DNA of 64,000 nt from Mercenaria mercenaria. Its lineage: Eukaryota > Mollusca > Bivalvia > Venerida > Veneridae. Under the pieces are notes generated by a model. It did not search any database, had not been told where the DNA came from, and was given only the letters and a program-made list of their open reading frames with translations. The DNA lies in contig NC_069363.1 in assembly GCF_021730395.1 (NCBI RefSeq), positions 48,041,001 to 48,105,000 of the forward strand, given 5' to 3'. Both the position numbers and the translations under genes were made by a program. How positions within the stretch are numbered: the first letter of the stretch is position 1; the number at the start of each line of letters is the position of its first letter. Below are positions 35,547 through 48,322 of this stretch, one piece after another.

Positions 35547-36753
35547 TTCTCAGATACAGGATTCCCTGGATCAAAATACAATTTAAAACTTATTCATCCT
35601 TTACATTTGGTGAAATATGCTTGTGTCATACTGCAAAAACTATCTATCTTGCAAATCAACATTTTGCTTTTCATATTGACAATTTAAAGTACCGAAAATA
35701 CAATAACATAGAGATAACTGATGCAGTTTACACCGAAACGATTTAAATTCAAATTAAGAAAAAAGAATAGTTTTCGTCTCAAAATAAAATAACAAAATAA
35801 AACATAATGAAATGTTTTAAAATACATATGCCATTGTTAGTTGTTTAGGCATAGCTTACTTCAATGAATGAATATAGTTTTTATTTGCATTTATACAGGT
35901 CATTGTTGTTTAAAAAATAAAAACATCCTTATCTAAACAACAAGGAAATGATATTTATACTGTTCAACTTGAGTAACGCATGCAAGTGAATGACAATATA
36001 CAAGAAAAGTCTTGGCTTACTTACCCATCTACTTATGATTAAAAAACGCATAAAAGTTCTTTCTAAGTTACAGTGTTCAAGAAAAGTGAATTTCTTAAGT
36101 AAAAATGGGCAACTATTCGGTAACAATGCACGAGAGAGTCATGGATTTTGACATGCTTACTAATCAAATGAATTCTAAGTAAACCAAGAATTTCTGTTCC
36201 CTAAGTTCATCAAGGACCACAACTCCATAAAAAATGAAAGTCAGAGCTATGGTTCTTGGTTTACATACTAATCTAATGGTGTTAAACAAATTTGCAAAGT
36301 TGCTGTAGTATTCAGTTAAACTAGACCTAAACAAAAGGAAGAAACCTTTAACCATGAATTTCCATTATTCTTTAACAGAAGGGGAAAAATTCTGACAAAA
36401 TGCAGGCAAGAGTTGTGGTTCTTGGCCAGCTCTACAAAGTTTCAAAGCTTAAATATTCAAGAATGGTGGACCTTAACAATTTTAACTAAGACATTCAAAG
36501 GTTGCTAAGTACAAAAAGGGCCATAATTCTGACAAAATGCATGTGTGAGTTATTATTCTTAGCCTACTTTCTCATCCAATGATGATAGTTATACTACTAA
36601 ATAATTATATTTACTTTTACCCATAGTGCACTAAAGTTTTTCTAAAATAATTTCTCATCATCAGATAGATTGTCAAAGATGCACACAATTCTTCCCTATA
36701 CTGCATATAGAGTGGACAATGCAACAAGACACTTTTTCATCTTAAACATTATT
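35547..36753. repeat. Upstream flank with degenerate tandem repeat
   Basis: AT-rich. From about 36200 to 36600 a unit of roughly 130-165 bp recurs two to three times in degenerate form, marked by AATTCTGACAAAATGCA at 36388 and 36525 and AGAGTTGTGGTTCTTGG/AGAGCTATGGTTCTTGG at 36409 and 36245. It resembles the tandem cores of molluscan repeat elements. No gene seen. Confidence 0.4.
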
Positions 36754-36990
36754 TGAGCCGTGCCATGAGAAAAACAACATAGTGGCTTTGCGACCAGCAT
36801 GGATCCAGACCAGCCTGCGCATACGCGCAGTCTGGTCAGGATCCATGCTGATCGCTTTCAAAGCCTATAGTAATTAGAGAAACTGTTAGCGAACAGCATG
36901 GATCCTGACCAGACTGCACGGATGCGCAGGCTGGTCTGGATCCATGCTGGTCGCAAAGCCACTATGTTGGTTTTCTCATGGCGCGGCTCA
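36754..36990. mobile_element. Palindromic MITE, copy 3
   Basis: TGAGCCGTGCCATGAGAAAA to TTTTCTCATGGCGCGGCTCA, same family as 17227. Flanked by T-rich sequence rather than a clean TA pair. Confidence 0.8.
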
Positions 36991-37165
36991 TTTATACAGT
37001 TAAAACAGCATATTTCTTATACATGTCTTTCATTAACCTTACTAAAGCTATTGCAATGGTAAATATTGTTGCACACAAGTTTCAATCTAAAAGACGGACT
37101 TAAACATTCTATAAGTTCTGAACTTATTTCTATCTTTTCTTGTAAATGAAGATATTCTTTCTAAA

Positions 37166-37209
37166 GTAAGTAAGTAAGTACATGTAAGTAAGTAAGTAAG
37201 TAAGTAAGT
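37166..37209. repeat. (GTAA)n microsatellite
   Basis: About ten AAGT/GTAA tetranucleotide repeats, interrupted once by ACATG. Confidence 0.9.
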
Positions 37210-37342
37210 AAATTCTATATTTATATAGTGTAGCTCATTTAGCTGCCGCTAATCTTCCATGGGGTCCTCTTATAACACAGATATATGGAAATATATTTCA
37301 AACAGAAACAGCATCAATATCATCGTAAGTACGACATGAAAT

Positions 37343-37482
37343 AGAAATACAATTGAACACCAAAAATACAAATTAATCCCTTTTACAAGCTTATTTTAAT
37401 GCATAGTCAACCAGAAATACAATTGAACACCAAAAATACAAATTAATCCAATTTACACGCTTATTTTAATGCATAGTCAACC
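37343..37482. repeat. 70-bp tandem duplication
   Basis: 37343-37412 and 37413-37482 are adjacent near-identical copies beginning AGAAATACAATTGAACACCA; they differ at a few positions. Confidence 0.88.
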
Positions 37483-38391
37483 AGTTGCTACCACTGCGAG
37501 ACGATTTTACATCTTTAGGTAAAATATTCCAAACGATTTGACCTGAATAAAGTAAGCTATTGTTTCAACAATTTTGACTGCGTTTCATGTATATAAAACT
37601 TTTGCTTGTGTTTGACCGTAATATCAAAGACGTATCATTTGTCCTTTCTTTTTGTTTGTACATTTCACATTTTGGTAACGGACTAATTGCGATCTTAAAC
37701 ATGATTCTCGTGAAGATTGTTTCCATTTGTATTACTACTTCGACTGTTGTAAAAAGATACAAAATACATTTCTACAACGACCGTTTGTCCAGTGAACTCA
37801 AAAATACACACCCACAATGACCTTTTTTAAAATCTAGAAGTGTATATACAACGACCGTCGTAACATATACGTTAATTAATTCTATGGTCATTGTAAATTA
37901 TACCCAGTTTCAGATAAGATAAGATATGATAAGTTAAGTTTATTTAAAGTCGGCAAGATAGCAAACAAGCACAGTGTTAACACTTTTGTGTTTTTGAATC
38001 GACTAGTATAGTAACTTTTATAGTAACATTTTTATTATACCGATATGTTTAACGTATTTATTTAGATATATCAGTGATTGAATTGTATATTTAAGAAACT
38101 ACAGGTATCAATCTTTCTATGTAGATAGTTTGCTTATAACTACATGTATGTATTTTGTATTTTCTTCAAGTACCAAGGTCTATGAATTGCACGTTTTGTC
38201 CATGATTTACCCGTATATATCAAATTACTCCGACGAGTTTTCCTGTTTGTATATTTAAAAAATGTATTTTAATGTTTCTTTGATGTTTATTATAAAATTC
38301 CATATTTATCCATACAATTGATATATTGCAAGGAATGAGTTATATTAGTGTGCTTGCTGTTATAACAATGTTGCTAAATAAACACGTTATA
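37483..38391. other. Intergenic, no gene seen
   Basis: AT-rich. Overlapping frames of about 70 residues on both strands at 37565-37820 have no domain. Confidence 0.4.
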
Positions 38392-38630
38392 TGAGCCGCT
38401 CCATGAGAAAAACAACATAGTGCATTTGCGACCAGCATGGATCCAGACCAGCCTGCGCATCCGCGCAGTCTAGTCAGGATCCATTCTGTTCGCTTTCAAA
38501 GCCTATTGCAATTAGAGAAACCGTTAGCGAACAGCATGGATCCTGACAGACTGCGCAGATGCGCAGGCTGGTCTGGATCCATGCTGGTCGCAAATGCACT
38601 ATAATGTTGGTTTTCTCATGGCGAGTCTCA
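38392..38630. mobile_element. Palindromic MITE, copy 4 (TA target)
   Basis: TGAGCCGCTCCATGAGAAAA to TTTTCTCATGGCGAGTCTCA with TA on both sides; same family as 17227. Its ends are slightly more diverged than those of copies 1-3. Confidence 0.8.
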
Positions 38631-40900
38631 TATATGGTTTATATTAAATCACAACGCGTACAAACTTAACAGGCTTTTACCTTGACTATCCTGGTATCCA
38701 AATTAATTATGGAAACTGAAAAACTGAAGTACAAAAAATGAAGACAGACAGGTAAACCGTCCTGTTCTCAAATAACTTAAAAGTTAAATAAAACCAAAAT
38801 TCACTATTAAGTCATATTTTATAGCAGTAATAAAAATCATCTGGTATTTACGGCATCAATAACTTTACAAAAGATATCAATAACAAAGTTGTTAATGCAC
38901 GTTTCTATCACAGGTATTATAAATCAGATTGAAATAAGGCAGTTAAAATAAGTCTAAGGTCATTTATCTTTACTAAGTTGAAAACCCACATACTCCTGCT
39001 TTACCTTTCGCTCGCCAGTACTAAAATATTCTCCAACGTGGCAAGTGCTTAACCGACATTTTAACAAGACGCTTTAGAATTTTATAGGGGCTTGTTAAGC
39101 ACTAAACACTTTAAGAAGTGTTTAAACGGATGTAGTTAATGTTGCCGCACCTGTAAAAATCGTGGTGTCGATTTTGTTTTGTACCGAATTTGCTCACCTG
39201 TAAGGCCAGAGACCATTGATTCTGCGTTGCTACGTTTTTATGCCAGCAAGGGTTAAGGGCATATTTCCATATTTTTATTTTCAATATATACTTTATAGAT
39301 ATTTCAAAATCATTTTCTACAAATTTACATACCTTGAACCGCAGCAAGCTCTGTCGTATACTTTTTTTAACTTATTAATATATATATATTTACATATTAT
39401 GTATGAAGTTTCAATAGTTTAGATATATAAGAATATCATTATATATCTTTTGTAAAACATTTACAACCCGGCTCACGCAAGGATATAAAGCTAAATATCC
39501 ATTTCATTTAATTAATGTTTGAAAAACAAACATTTATGACTGGTCTCATTGCCAGTTTGTTATATTCTTTACTCTGGAGAATGTATCACAGTGCTACTCT
39601 AGAAATATATTATTATTTTATTGCTTTTAGAAAATGGTAGGTTGCACTTTGAAAATGGTCATTGTCTGCAATTTATTTCTTTTTTTTTTTTTGTTAACGA
39701 AGGTGTAGTTATACAATGAAAGACGTTTTAAAACAAGTGTTTCATACATATACACCGCATTTTGGAAAAGCATCTTTATCATTAATCTGTGGTCATAGTT
39801 AACCCAGCCTAAGTATGTCGTAAGTTTTCATTTTTAAATTTTATTCCCCAAAAATGCAAAGGTTGCACTTAACATGTTCACAAATAGCATAAGCTCGTTG
39901 TGTGATCCGCCAAGTATTGAGTCATGTTTTTTTTTGAAGTGAAGTAATTAGGCGCGTCTAGAGCTAGAGGTCCTCCTCTAAATTAATACAATCCAAGTAG
40001 CATTTCTTAAAAATAGTTCGGAGGTCACAAAAGGGATTAATAGGTAAAGAATAGGATATATGAAAAGAACTTTTCCCTTAAAGTAACTCAGCAGATTTTC
40101 AAACTGAAAATGTTTTACGTAATAAGCAGATTACAAATTCCTACAGTAACTGTTATAGAAAGAAAACGGGCGGTAACATTTTAAACATTATTCAATCACT
40201 CTTAAGCAGATTCATCGTAAAATCGTTAAGTACATACTTAACATATTGTAATAAATAGCATTCATACCAAGCGAATACTAACATATAATATTCTTTGATA
40301 TTTCAACAATTAATATTGACACTTAATTGAAAATAGATTTAAATTAAATGGTATGGTAAAATAATGGTTGCATCTTAAATGTTTTAGTCATATTTGTCTC
40401 GTGAGTGTTAAATAGAACAAAATAGACATTGCATGTAAACATCACTTTAGGAGCTTTAAAACTGCAAAAGAGCCAAATTCTTTAGCATATTTATATATTT
40501 TCATTACTAGTGGATTCAATATTTACATTAAATATATCATGTCATTTATTTGGACAAAGTCAAGTGTAATGTTTAGGTAAGTTCACTACTATAATGATAT
40601 AGTTTCTGTCCCGTTACCAGATCTGAAACTAGTTACGTATTCGTCTGATTTTTAAACTGTTGTGATAGTTACGTTTTGTTTGTTCGGTTTAGAGTCACTC
40701 CAAACGCATATCAACATAGGGGGAATTTGACCACCAGTGAAATAGCACACGGTTCATGTGTTGCTGCAAATGCTATTCAACAAGGCGGCTCCTTTCTATA
40801 ATAATAGTTCAATTACCATTTTTATTGAACATTATATAAATGATTTGATGTAAAGTACTTTTAAACGTATTTTATATGAAAAAGTGCTATATAATTGTGG

Positions 40901-40940
<40 letters not shown>

Positions 40941-41730
40941 TATGTTTGATTAGCCTAAGCGGGCTATTGTAGAATTGATCTGTGAGTATTAAGAATTCCA
41001 ACAAGCCAACTATCATTAGGATTCTTAAAATGCGCAGGACAATTCTAGGATTGTCCATATTTTCATATTAGGCACTATATTTATATTTAGATGTCATATC
41101 AAATTTCCATCTAGTCTTCCTGCCTTGACGTTAGAAACCCCCAAACCAATGAATGACTTGTATGGGTGTTGATTTATTTTCCGGAACATATGCCCTTATC
41201 AGTTTTATTTGTACTTGATATATTTAATAAAAAAGAACAGTTAAGGCGTTTTGATGCAAATACAAATTAAAAGTGTCCTAATTTCCGAGAACCAGAACAT
41301 TATGGTGGCCTTTCTAAAGTATATACTCTTTATAAACAGAGGAGTTAATTAATACACCGAACATCATGTAAGACAGATTTATTTATTTTCAGGTATGAAA
41401 TGGATACTATTTAAATTGTTTATATCAGCCAAGGATCTTTGTCAATTATATTTACATAGCGCAGGTAATTTGCACATTTTCCTTAATTAGTTATTGGGTT
41501 ATTTATTGTTTTCAACTTGATGTTATATTTTGAAAGTTTTTTTAATTAAATTAAAATAAAGTATTTGACTTTTGTAGGCATTATTTTTACTGACCTATGA
41601 CAAATGTTAAGTATTTGCGCAATATAATTTTCTGTACAACTTCGTGTAAAAGTAAGCCTTCGTATTAAAGTCCAGCAAAATATGTCTGACCAAAATGACT
41701 GTATTCTTCAATGCCTATTAAGACATCTGT
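38631..41730. other. Intergenic, 3.1 kb without a supported gene
   Basis: AT-rich. An (ATA)n microsatellite lies at about 40904-40938. No coding frame with domain content. If unit 1 of the downstream amplification were complete, a zinc-finger ORF would be expected near 40.7 kb; it is absent. Confidence 0.45.
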
Positions 41731-42935
41731 AAGATCAAAGCAACTAAACTCCTGCTTAACATTGAATTACATATGTACGTCAAAGAGAGAGCACTTCTTA
41801 ATTAAGGCTGTCTCATTATTAATTTCGAAAATAAGTGTACAATTCCGAAAAATTTAAAACGTTTTCCAAAATAACATGTTCTTTCATGTTTAACTTCAAT
41901 TGAACTTCAAAACTTCAATTGAACTTCAGAAAATGTATTTATTTCAATTTCAATCATTTAGAACTTGGCACTTCGAATTTTCTATTGTTGAGATACAATC
42001 GCCCACTGTTACAACATAATATTGTGACGTCACAGCTCTTGGACATAAACTGCGTCCGTATTTCTTTAAAGTTTTTTTTTTAAATTTTAATCAGAGAGCG
42101 CATAAGAGTGTGTAAGAGAACACCAACAAAAAGTCTTAAAATTTCATCATTAGTTCCCTTTAGAACATTCCGAATTTCGGTAGTCAACTTTGCATCTTCT
42201 GTAACCTTGTAGAAACTAGAGTAGAGATTTTTAATTCGGGCAGAACTTTTTGAACGAAGAAAAGATGAAAACGTAGAATGAAGAAAAGATAAAACGTAAA
42301 CCTCTAGACGACATTTACCAGCTTGTATTTTTTACATCAGTGGGTGCATCATACGTACACTAACAAGGAAGTGTTTGAAAGCAACATCAAAGTCAATGAA
42401 ATTGCAGGCCTTATTGGAAGCCATAAAGCTCCTTTTAAGAAATGAAAGTGACAGTGAAAAACACATTTGTAAACAAATATTCTGAATGGACATGCAAGAC
42501 AAACCGTGGTGGCCAGAAATTTAAAGTACCTAGCGACAATTTCTTCGTTTTGATCCGAGAATGCGAAATGTGTTGTGAGGAGATTGATGATAATGATTTA
42601 CAACATAACTATTATGTGTGAAAAGATATTGGATAGGTTCATGGTAAAGCATTACGCTGGTAAACTGTTCAGTGACGAGTTTGCAGTCATGTGTAAACCT
42701 ATTCCTTGCAGTACGCAGGCAAGTATGGGCCAGGACAAGGAAGAATGAAGATAAAAATCAGGGGGACTCCAATAATAAAGCACTGCTCAGATCCCTCAAC
42801 CTATGTCAACTAAGTAAAAACAATGTCCAGTGTACTACTGTAATAAGTCTACAGCATACTATTCACTTATATTAAGGTAGTTCTGAACGTATGGAACAAA
42901 TTATGTTTGCCAATGTAGAAATTGATTCAACTTAA

Positions 42936-43154
42936 AAACCAACATAGTGGCTTTGCAATCAGCATGGATCCATACCAGCCTGCGCATCAACGCAGTCTGG
43001 TCAGGATCCATGCTGTTCGCTAACAGTTTCTCTAATTGCAATAGACTTTGAAAGCGACCAGCATGGATCCTGACCAGACTGCGCGGATGCGCAGGCTGGT
43101 CTGGATCCTTGCTGGTCGCAAAGCCACTATGTTGATTTGTCATGGCACGGCTCA
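42936..43154. mobile_element. Palindromic MITE, copy 5, left end lost
   Basis: Contains the family core (CCAACATAGTGGCTTTGC, CCAGACTGCGCGGATGCG) and the right end CATGGCACGGCTCA. The left TGAGCCGTG end is missing. The 84-residue frame across it is a reading of the MITE. Confidence 0.75.
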
Positions 43155-44383
43155 CATGTATATGTCTGTGTGCTTTATTTTTTCACAATTTGCCAAATAT
43201 CTGTTATAGTGTGTTCATTGCTGTTGATTTCCTGTTATTATTTTGGACTGATTTACTTCAAAAAAGACAGTTCTGCTGACTAACAATCGATATAAGGGAT
43301 AAAATAAGTTTCTCGGCAATATATATGCAAACTTTATAAAAGATTTGGTATTATTCTAAGTTTTCCGGATAACTCTCCTTACGCTGTCACTTCCGGTTAA
43401 TCAAACATGCAGAACTACCTAAAGAGCACAAACATGTATTTAAAAAAGAAATCCATTGACACGCGTTAAGCTGTAGTAGCATATCAGAGATTTATATGAT
43501 GAACTATTTTCATGTTCTAACATGCCATGCATGATGGTGTCATACTGCTTTCAGTGTCATGCTGCTTGGCAATGCACAATATTCTTGACACGTCTCTAAA
43601 TGAGTTCGGTGACTAACTTAAAAACATCGTAACCCTCAAAATAGTGAAGATAATAATTTCATCAAAGTTTCAAATAAAATATTTGAAATGTCATGAATAC
43701 TTTGTTTTCTCAATTTTGATTTTCATTCACTTATGGATTTTAGTCACTAATGTAGGCTTTGACGTAGATCAACTTATATACTCAACCCATCTTATACCAG
43801 TTACTTTAAGGAGTATTTTCAGTAAAAAACAATATCGTTGTGTTATAACAACGACACCACCATCATCATTCTCATCACTATAGTCATAATCAAATATATG
43901 TATAAACATAAATACAAAAGGCTATAGCAAACAGTATTGTTTTATTATATTATGCCTAATAGATTTTTTCAATAATGATTCTAACTGAGATTCTTTCAAA
44001 ATTAAAACATATACACGTGCACTGATATAATCTTGTAAATATTGTCGGTGTGCATCACGCTAGGGCAAGTATACTAGCTGGACTGTCCTATACCGATTTA
44101 TTTAATACATGTATATAAGCCTACACGTCGTATATATTAACTATAATAAGACGAAAGGATTTCCCGTATAATTATTCTTACTTATGCAGAAGTAAATATA
44201 TAAAACGGTGATTTTGTGGATATCCTTCTGTCTAAGATAGTTAAGATATGTTTACTGCCTGCCTCACAATATTTATTTTATTAACTTTGTGTAATTTTCC
44301 GTCCATATGTTTTCATTGATTTATGTTCACCCGTATTACTAAACGGCTTCTCTCCGTTGACCTCCCAGTCGTTATACACATGT
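43155..44383. other. 3' flank of acetyltransferase copy 1
   Basis: 43155-43800 shows nothing I recognise. From 43810 it matches the flank of the other two acetyltransferase copies in pieces, including TGTTATAACAACG and ACCATCATCATTCTCA near 43840-43880 and CCTTCTGTCTAAGAT at 44226. Confidence 0.5.
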
Positions 44384-44953
44384 TCATACAAAATGGCAAA
44401 ACCCTCTTTTTTCATTAATCTTCTTGGAGAAATTGGACGTGCCTTCACCTTTAATAAAAATTTGGTCTAAACCAAGGTTTCGTACCATATCTATCGCTGC
44501 ATGGAATATCTTTGTAGCATAACCACGCCTCTGGTATTTGGCAGCAACTACAAGCGACAGAAAATGTATTGTCTCTTGTATACCATAGTGATCAAAGAAA
44601 CTAGCTTTTTCTTCACAGTAGAGAAGGTACTGCAGGAGTACTTGTGATGGTTCTGGTATGGTACCTTTAAGATCTAACTCCTCATCTTTGAATGCGTATC
44701 TTATCGTCCGAAAACCAACAGCTTCGTCCGTGTCTTCGTCTATAAGCATCAGCGAAAGGTTGAGTTTTAGAGCAGCTAGCCAGTATGATTCTATTGCCTC
44801 GCACCATGGTGCACCCACGGATTTCATCAGAGGCTCTTGTGGTACGAAATGCTCTTGACACAACTGTAATGCTTTATCGTAGTATTCTTCTGTAATTCTT
44901 ATCAACTTAAAGCCAGTAATCTTCTCAAACTTGCTTTGTGTCTTTTCAAATGC
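44384..44953 (-). pseudogene. Arylalkylamine N-acetyltransferase-like, copy 1, exon 2 (frameshifted)
   Basis: This GNAT-fold exon follows the acceptor TTTTCCAG and is near-identical to copies 2 and 3 up to SNFSKKI. A run of six T where they have five shifts the frame, so the protein ends NEKRGFCHFV instead of continuing about 35 more residues. With exon 1 (45904-45960) it would be 208 residues rather than 242. The acetyl-CoA motif QRRGYA and the HFVPQEPLMKS block are kept; the C-terminal strands that complete the fold in relatives are lost. The old C-terminal sequence is still readable downstream. It is either a recent pseudogene, a variant protein, or a base-call error in a homopolymer. Confidence 0.8.
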
Positions 44954-45903
44954 CTGGAAAATTAAACGTGAATACAGAATTTCGTGCAAAATTTTAAATA
45001 TAAGTCTGGCTATTTGCCCTTCGTAGGATGTGTTAAGATTATGCCTGTAATAGGGAGTAAGTAGCTTACACAACAATATTAAATGAGTTAATTTTTTTTT
45101 TCAAATATCAGTAGTAAACGAGTTAAAAGAAGTCTTGACAGAATCATTTTTCATGTGTATGGGACTTTTAGGTGTTTTCTCTCCTGCTGAAAAGTCTCGT
45201 CTTACACCATTTGTACACTGATCTGATGCTGTAAATGACGTTATTTTTACGACATATGTGAGATTATTTATGAACGAATGCTTCATTTATCAATGAATGA
45301 ATGTGTAAAATTTAAGAAAAGAAAGAGCTTAATGCAAAGCATAGGTTTCGTTTAAGTTCTATTCGACTATATGTAAAGTAAACGATAGTCTAGGCGGTTC
45401 TCGATAAATTTGTTAAGTGGTTACTCGGCAGGGAGAAATTACGATATTTAAGTGGCATATTGGCAGGTGCCTTATGAGTTCTAAAATATTGACTTTTCGT
45501 CCCCCCCCCCCCCCACCCCCTCCCCACTAATTAGCTGATTCTTTATGGTACCACACCCTTTAGCGAATTTTCGCAAAGCGCCCCCTCAGTTTAAAGATCT
45601 GAAATATCGTATTTTCGGGGTTGCATGGCGGGGTTGCATGGAAGAAGAAGAAATGGCACTAATCAGCCACCATATTATCAAGCAGCTTTATAAACAGGAC
45701 ATTGACATTTCAAAAGTATGTTCTAAAATCTGACAACGCAATGAACTATGAAAAATTTATATAAATCCTGTTCGTATCTGTACCCATACAGAATTCGAAT
45801 AATTTTCGCATAAATCTAAGGTATACATGTTTGTATCGAGGATAATTAATGATAAACAATAACATTTAACAATTTATCTAATAGTATGCAAGTAAAAACT
45901 TAC
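44954..45903 (-). other. Acetyltransferase copy 1 intron
   Basis: 950-bp intron between the two coding exons, with GTAAGT donor and TTTTCCAG acceptor. It is homologous to the copy 2 intron over most of its length (for example ATGAACGAATGCTTCATTTA at 45269). It contains a poly(C) tract at about 45501-45514 that also occurs in copy 2 at about 55917. Confidence 0.7.
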
Positions 45904-45960
45904 CTGTTTAATGTCATCTTCTGTTAAATCCTCCATGGAAATGTCCTTTCCTTTTCCCAT
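45904..45960 (-). CDS. Acetyltransferase copy 1, first coding exon
   Basis: Encodes MGKGKDISMEDLTEDDIKQ and ends at donor ACAG|GTAAGT in phase 0, fitting exon 2, which begins GCATTTGAAAAG. Five bases before the ATG is TTATCTGCAG, a good acceptor, so a non-coding exon probably lies upstream. Copy 2 has the same arrangement. Confidence 0.7.
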
Positions 45961-47465
45961 GTTTTCTGCAGATAAAACATAGAAAATGTTATGCGCTTCG
46001 TTTAAAACATCACAGTATATAAATGTAAATTTTAGGTCATAAATTGGCACAGTATTCAGGTCAATAAAAAGCACAATGAAAAAATCAATCGCATGATATG
46101 TAGTCAGACGAGGCTATAATAAATTATTACTTTTTGACAGATTGGACGCAATATATATTTCATTTTGTACAGTTATAATGTGTCTTATTAATTTCGTGAG
46201 ATTGGTCATTTCTCATAGGATAATAATAACCTGTGGAGGGATTTCCCATTCACACAAAGAACGCAGCGAGTTTCACTATACCTTTTTAAAATTCTTACGT
46301 TATTTGTTTTCGTGCTCATGAAATTTCGGTTATTTCGTGAGAAAATGAATTCGTGGTTTTACACTTTTAAAGATGAAATGAATGAAAATTTTAACTGTTA
46401 GTTTGAATTTGATTTCGTGAATTGACGCAACCAATAAACGTCCCACGGTATATATTTATAAGACAGCAATATTTCCAATCTTCTATGGTCTTAATTTGAT
46501 CTGTGTCGCGATTAAGGATGTACAGTCATTTTTTTCTACGATTAAGAATATTTTCATACTCTGTGAGCTTGAAGAAAATTAGTTTCTGAGACCAATAAGA
46601 GCAGAAAAGCACAGGTCACCAAACTCGTTTTGTTTTTTCATTTAAAGGGCATTTTCTTCATCCACTGTTGAAGCATTTTTGAACTAAAGTAAAATTGAAG
46701 AATGATGTTACTTTATAAAACATATTATATTCCACTTAATATTACCGGGATTTAAGGTCTTACAGGTTACAATGAATACATGGTGATATTAGTATTATAC
46801 AAGCCTAAGTGTCACTAAAAATCTCTTTTTTCTACATGATGACATAATTACCCCAACCACTTTTTTTAAAAATGGAGAAAAAACGTATTTGCATCTACAA
46901 AAACAAGTTCTGTAATTAAGTTTTTTTTTTGAAGTGTTTGCTGCGTTGAAACACAAAATGCTTCAAAATAGAAAGAAAAGTTGTTGGTCACCGTGCATCT
47001 TACATAATAAAATGTGCTTTGTTGAAAACTTTTATTTCAGTATATGTATAATGATAAGCTTCAACTAAAATATATATAAATCTACGGTTTAATGGGCTCT
47101 TTTGTGAAAAGACAAATAGAATTCATATTTCAGATATTCACAGAGGTATACGGTAAATCGCTCTGTCGCAACTTCCGAACTAGTACATATCGCGAAAAAA
47201 ACGTCAACAAAGGTGACTGTCATCATATTTTTTGGCATTTTTCTAAGCGTTGTATCGAATATGAAAAATTGGGGAATGGTAGGCGATGTAGATTTGATTT
47301 AACTTAACAGACAATTTAAAATTGACAAATTAATTTCTGATTTGTGGTCGTGGTGATGTTTACCAAATAGTTGATATAGCGGTAATCTGGGCCATTTCGT
47401 ATAAAGAAAGCATATTCATTGTCATAAAACTGGTATTAAAAAGCAAACCGACTAGGCATGAGGTA
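45961..47465. other. 5' flank of acetyltransferase copy 1
   Basis: Matches the copy 2 5' flank at two blocks (46200-46560 and 47400-47465). The intervening sequence differs: copy 2 carries a tandem-core repeat there. A 71-residue frame at 47092-47307 has no domain. No promoter motif is convincing. Confidence 0.45.
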
Positions 47466-48257
47466 GCCCTAAGTTGGAATAAAAGTGTGTACCAAAAATC
47501 CTTTTGGCGTAGAAATATTTACCTTTTATTGTGAGAGACAGCTCTGTCGTGAAGGAGATAGTCATGTCGCTAAGGAGATAGCTCTGTCTGCATGCGTTAA
47601 CATCGTTTGAATTCGTACAATTTGTTTAATATTAAGTTTAGTCACTGTGGTCTTTTTTTTTAAATAACAAAATTTGTAGACGTACTGATTTACGTTATTG
47701 AACATGAATGTGTATTGATTTTCTTAGTATTGATATAATGATTTCATAAGATTATATTGCACAATTTTGAATCGTTATACATTCTGTTTATTTTTATTAA
47801 TTATAATGAAGGCAATATTGTAATTTTTTAACGTTTGGTTTCGTTCCAGATGAGTGTATTTAATGGGCAGAATTCAGACTTCAGAATGAAAAACTCCCAT
47901 AACATGTACGGCAAGATCCAGAAGAAGCCATTAACAACGAGTACATTCCATAAAAAAGAAAATTGATTGTTAAAATAAGTTCATTTAAATATCCTCTTAT
48001 GAAAAAAAACCAGGCTGCTGACGTCATTCCCACTCAAAGTTAATCGACCTCTTTCAGGAACAACAAGTAGGAGCAATAGAATGTATAGCAATGAATGCAC
48101 AATACCTGTTGCTGATGAGTATTGGATAGGAGGGTATAAAATATTCTGTGGTTAATGGGCATTAAATAGATATTGTAACCCATGCAAATGATTTGTTTTG
48201 TTGTATAATGTATTTCGTTATCTTATGGTCCTTGATTTTGATGACATCGGTAGTCGA
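47466..48257. other. Junction region between units 1 and 2
   Basis: Not matched elsewhere in the window. A possible short exon at 47851-47967 starts at acceptor GGTTTCGTTCCAG and would encode 38 residues from MSVFNGQNSDF to a stop. Family not recognised; it may be chance. Confidence 0.3.
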
Positions 48258-48322
48258 CTTAAAAGTTGTCTTATCCAATACTTATATACGAGGGACTTTC
48301 GGAGCTTGAAATAATATACTAT
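48258..48322. repeat. 65-bp inverted repeat, left copy
   Basis: Reverse complement of 54017-54081 with four mismatches. It contains GGAGCTTGAAAT, which is also the right end of the element at 54027-54702. It lies exactly where unit 2's zinc-finger segment begins in inverted orientation. Confidence 0.85.

Larger units (their letters stand above)
41731..47465. repeat. Amplified unit 1 (acetyltransferase, no zinc finger)
   Basis: From AGATCAAAGCAAC (41731) this segment aligns with 60045 onward of unit 3, through 41840-42290 and 43810-44300, then the acetyltransferase gene and its 5' flank (46200-46560 matches 57650-58000; 47400-47465 matches 58590-58660). About 1.5 kb at 42300-43800 is extra relative to unit 3 and includes a MITE. 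Divergence from units 2 and 3 is greater than between those two in the 3' flank. Confidence 0.75.

Noticed and set aside
42901-43155. 84-residue frame with DPDQ and RRLVWIHA words
   Set aside because: It is a translation of the palindromic MITE at 42936-43154. Similar phrases turn up in bivalve protein predictions for the same reason.
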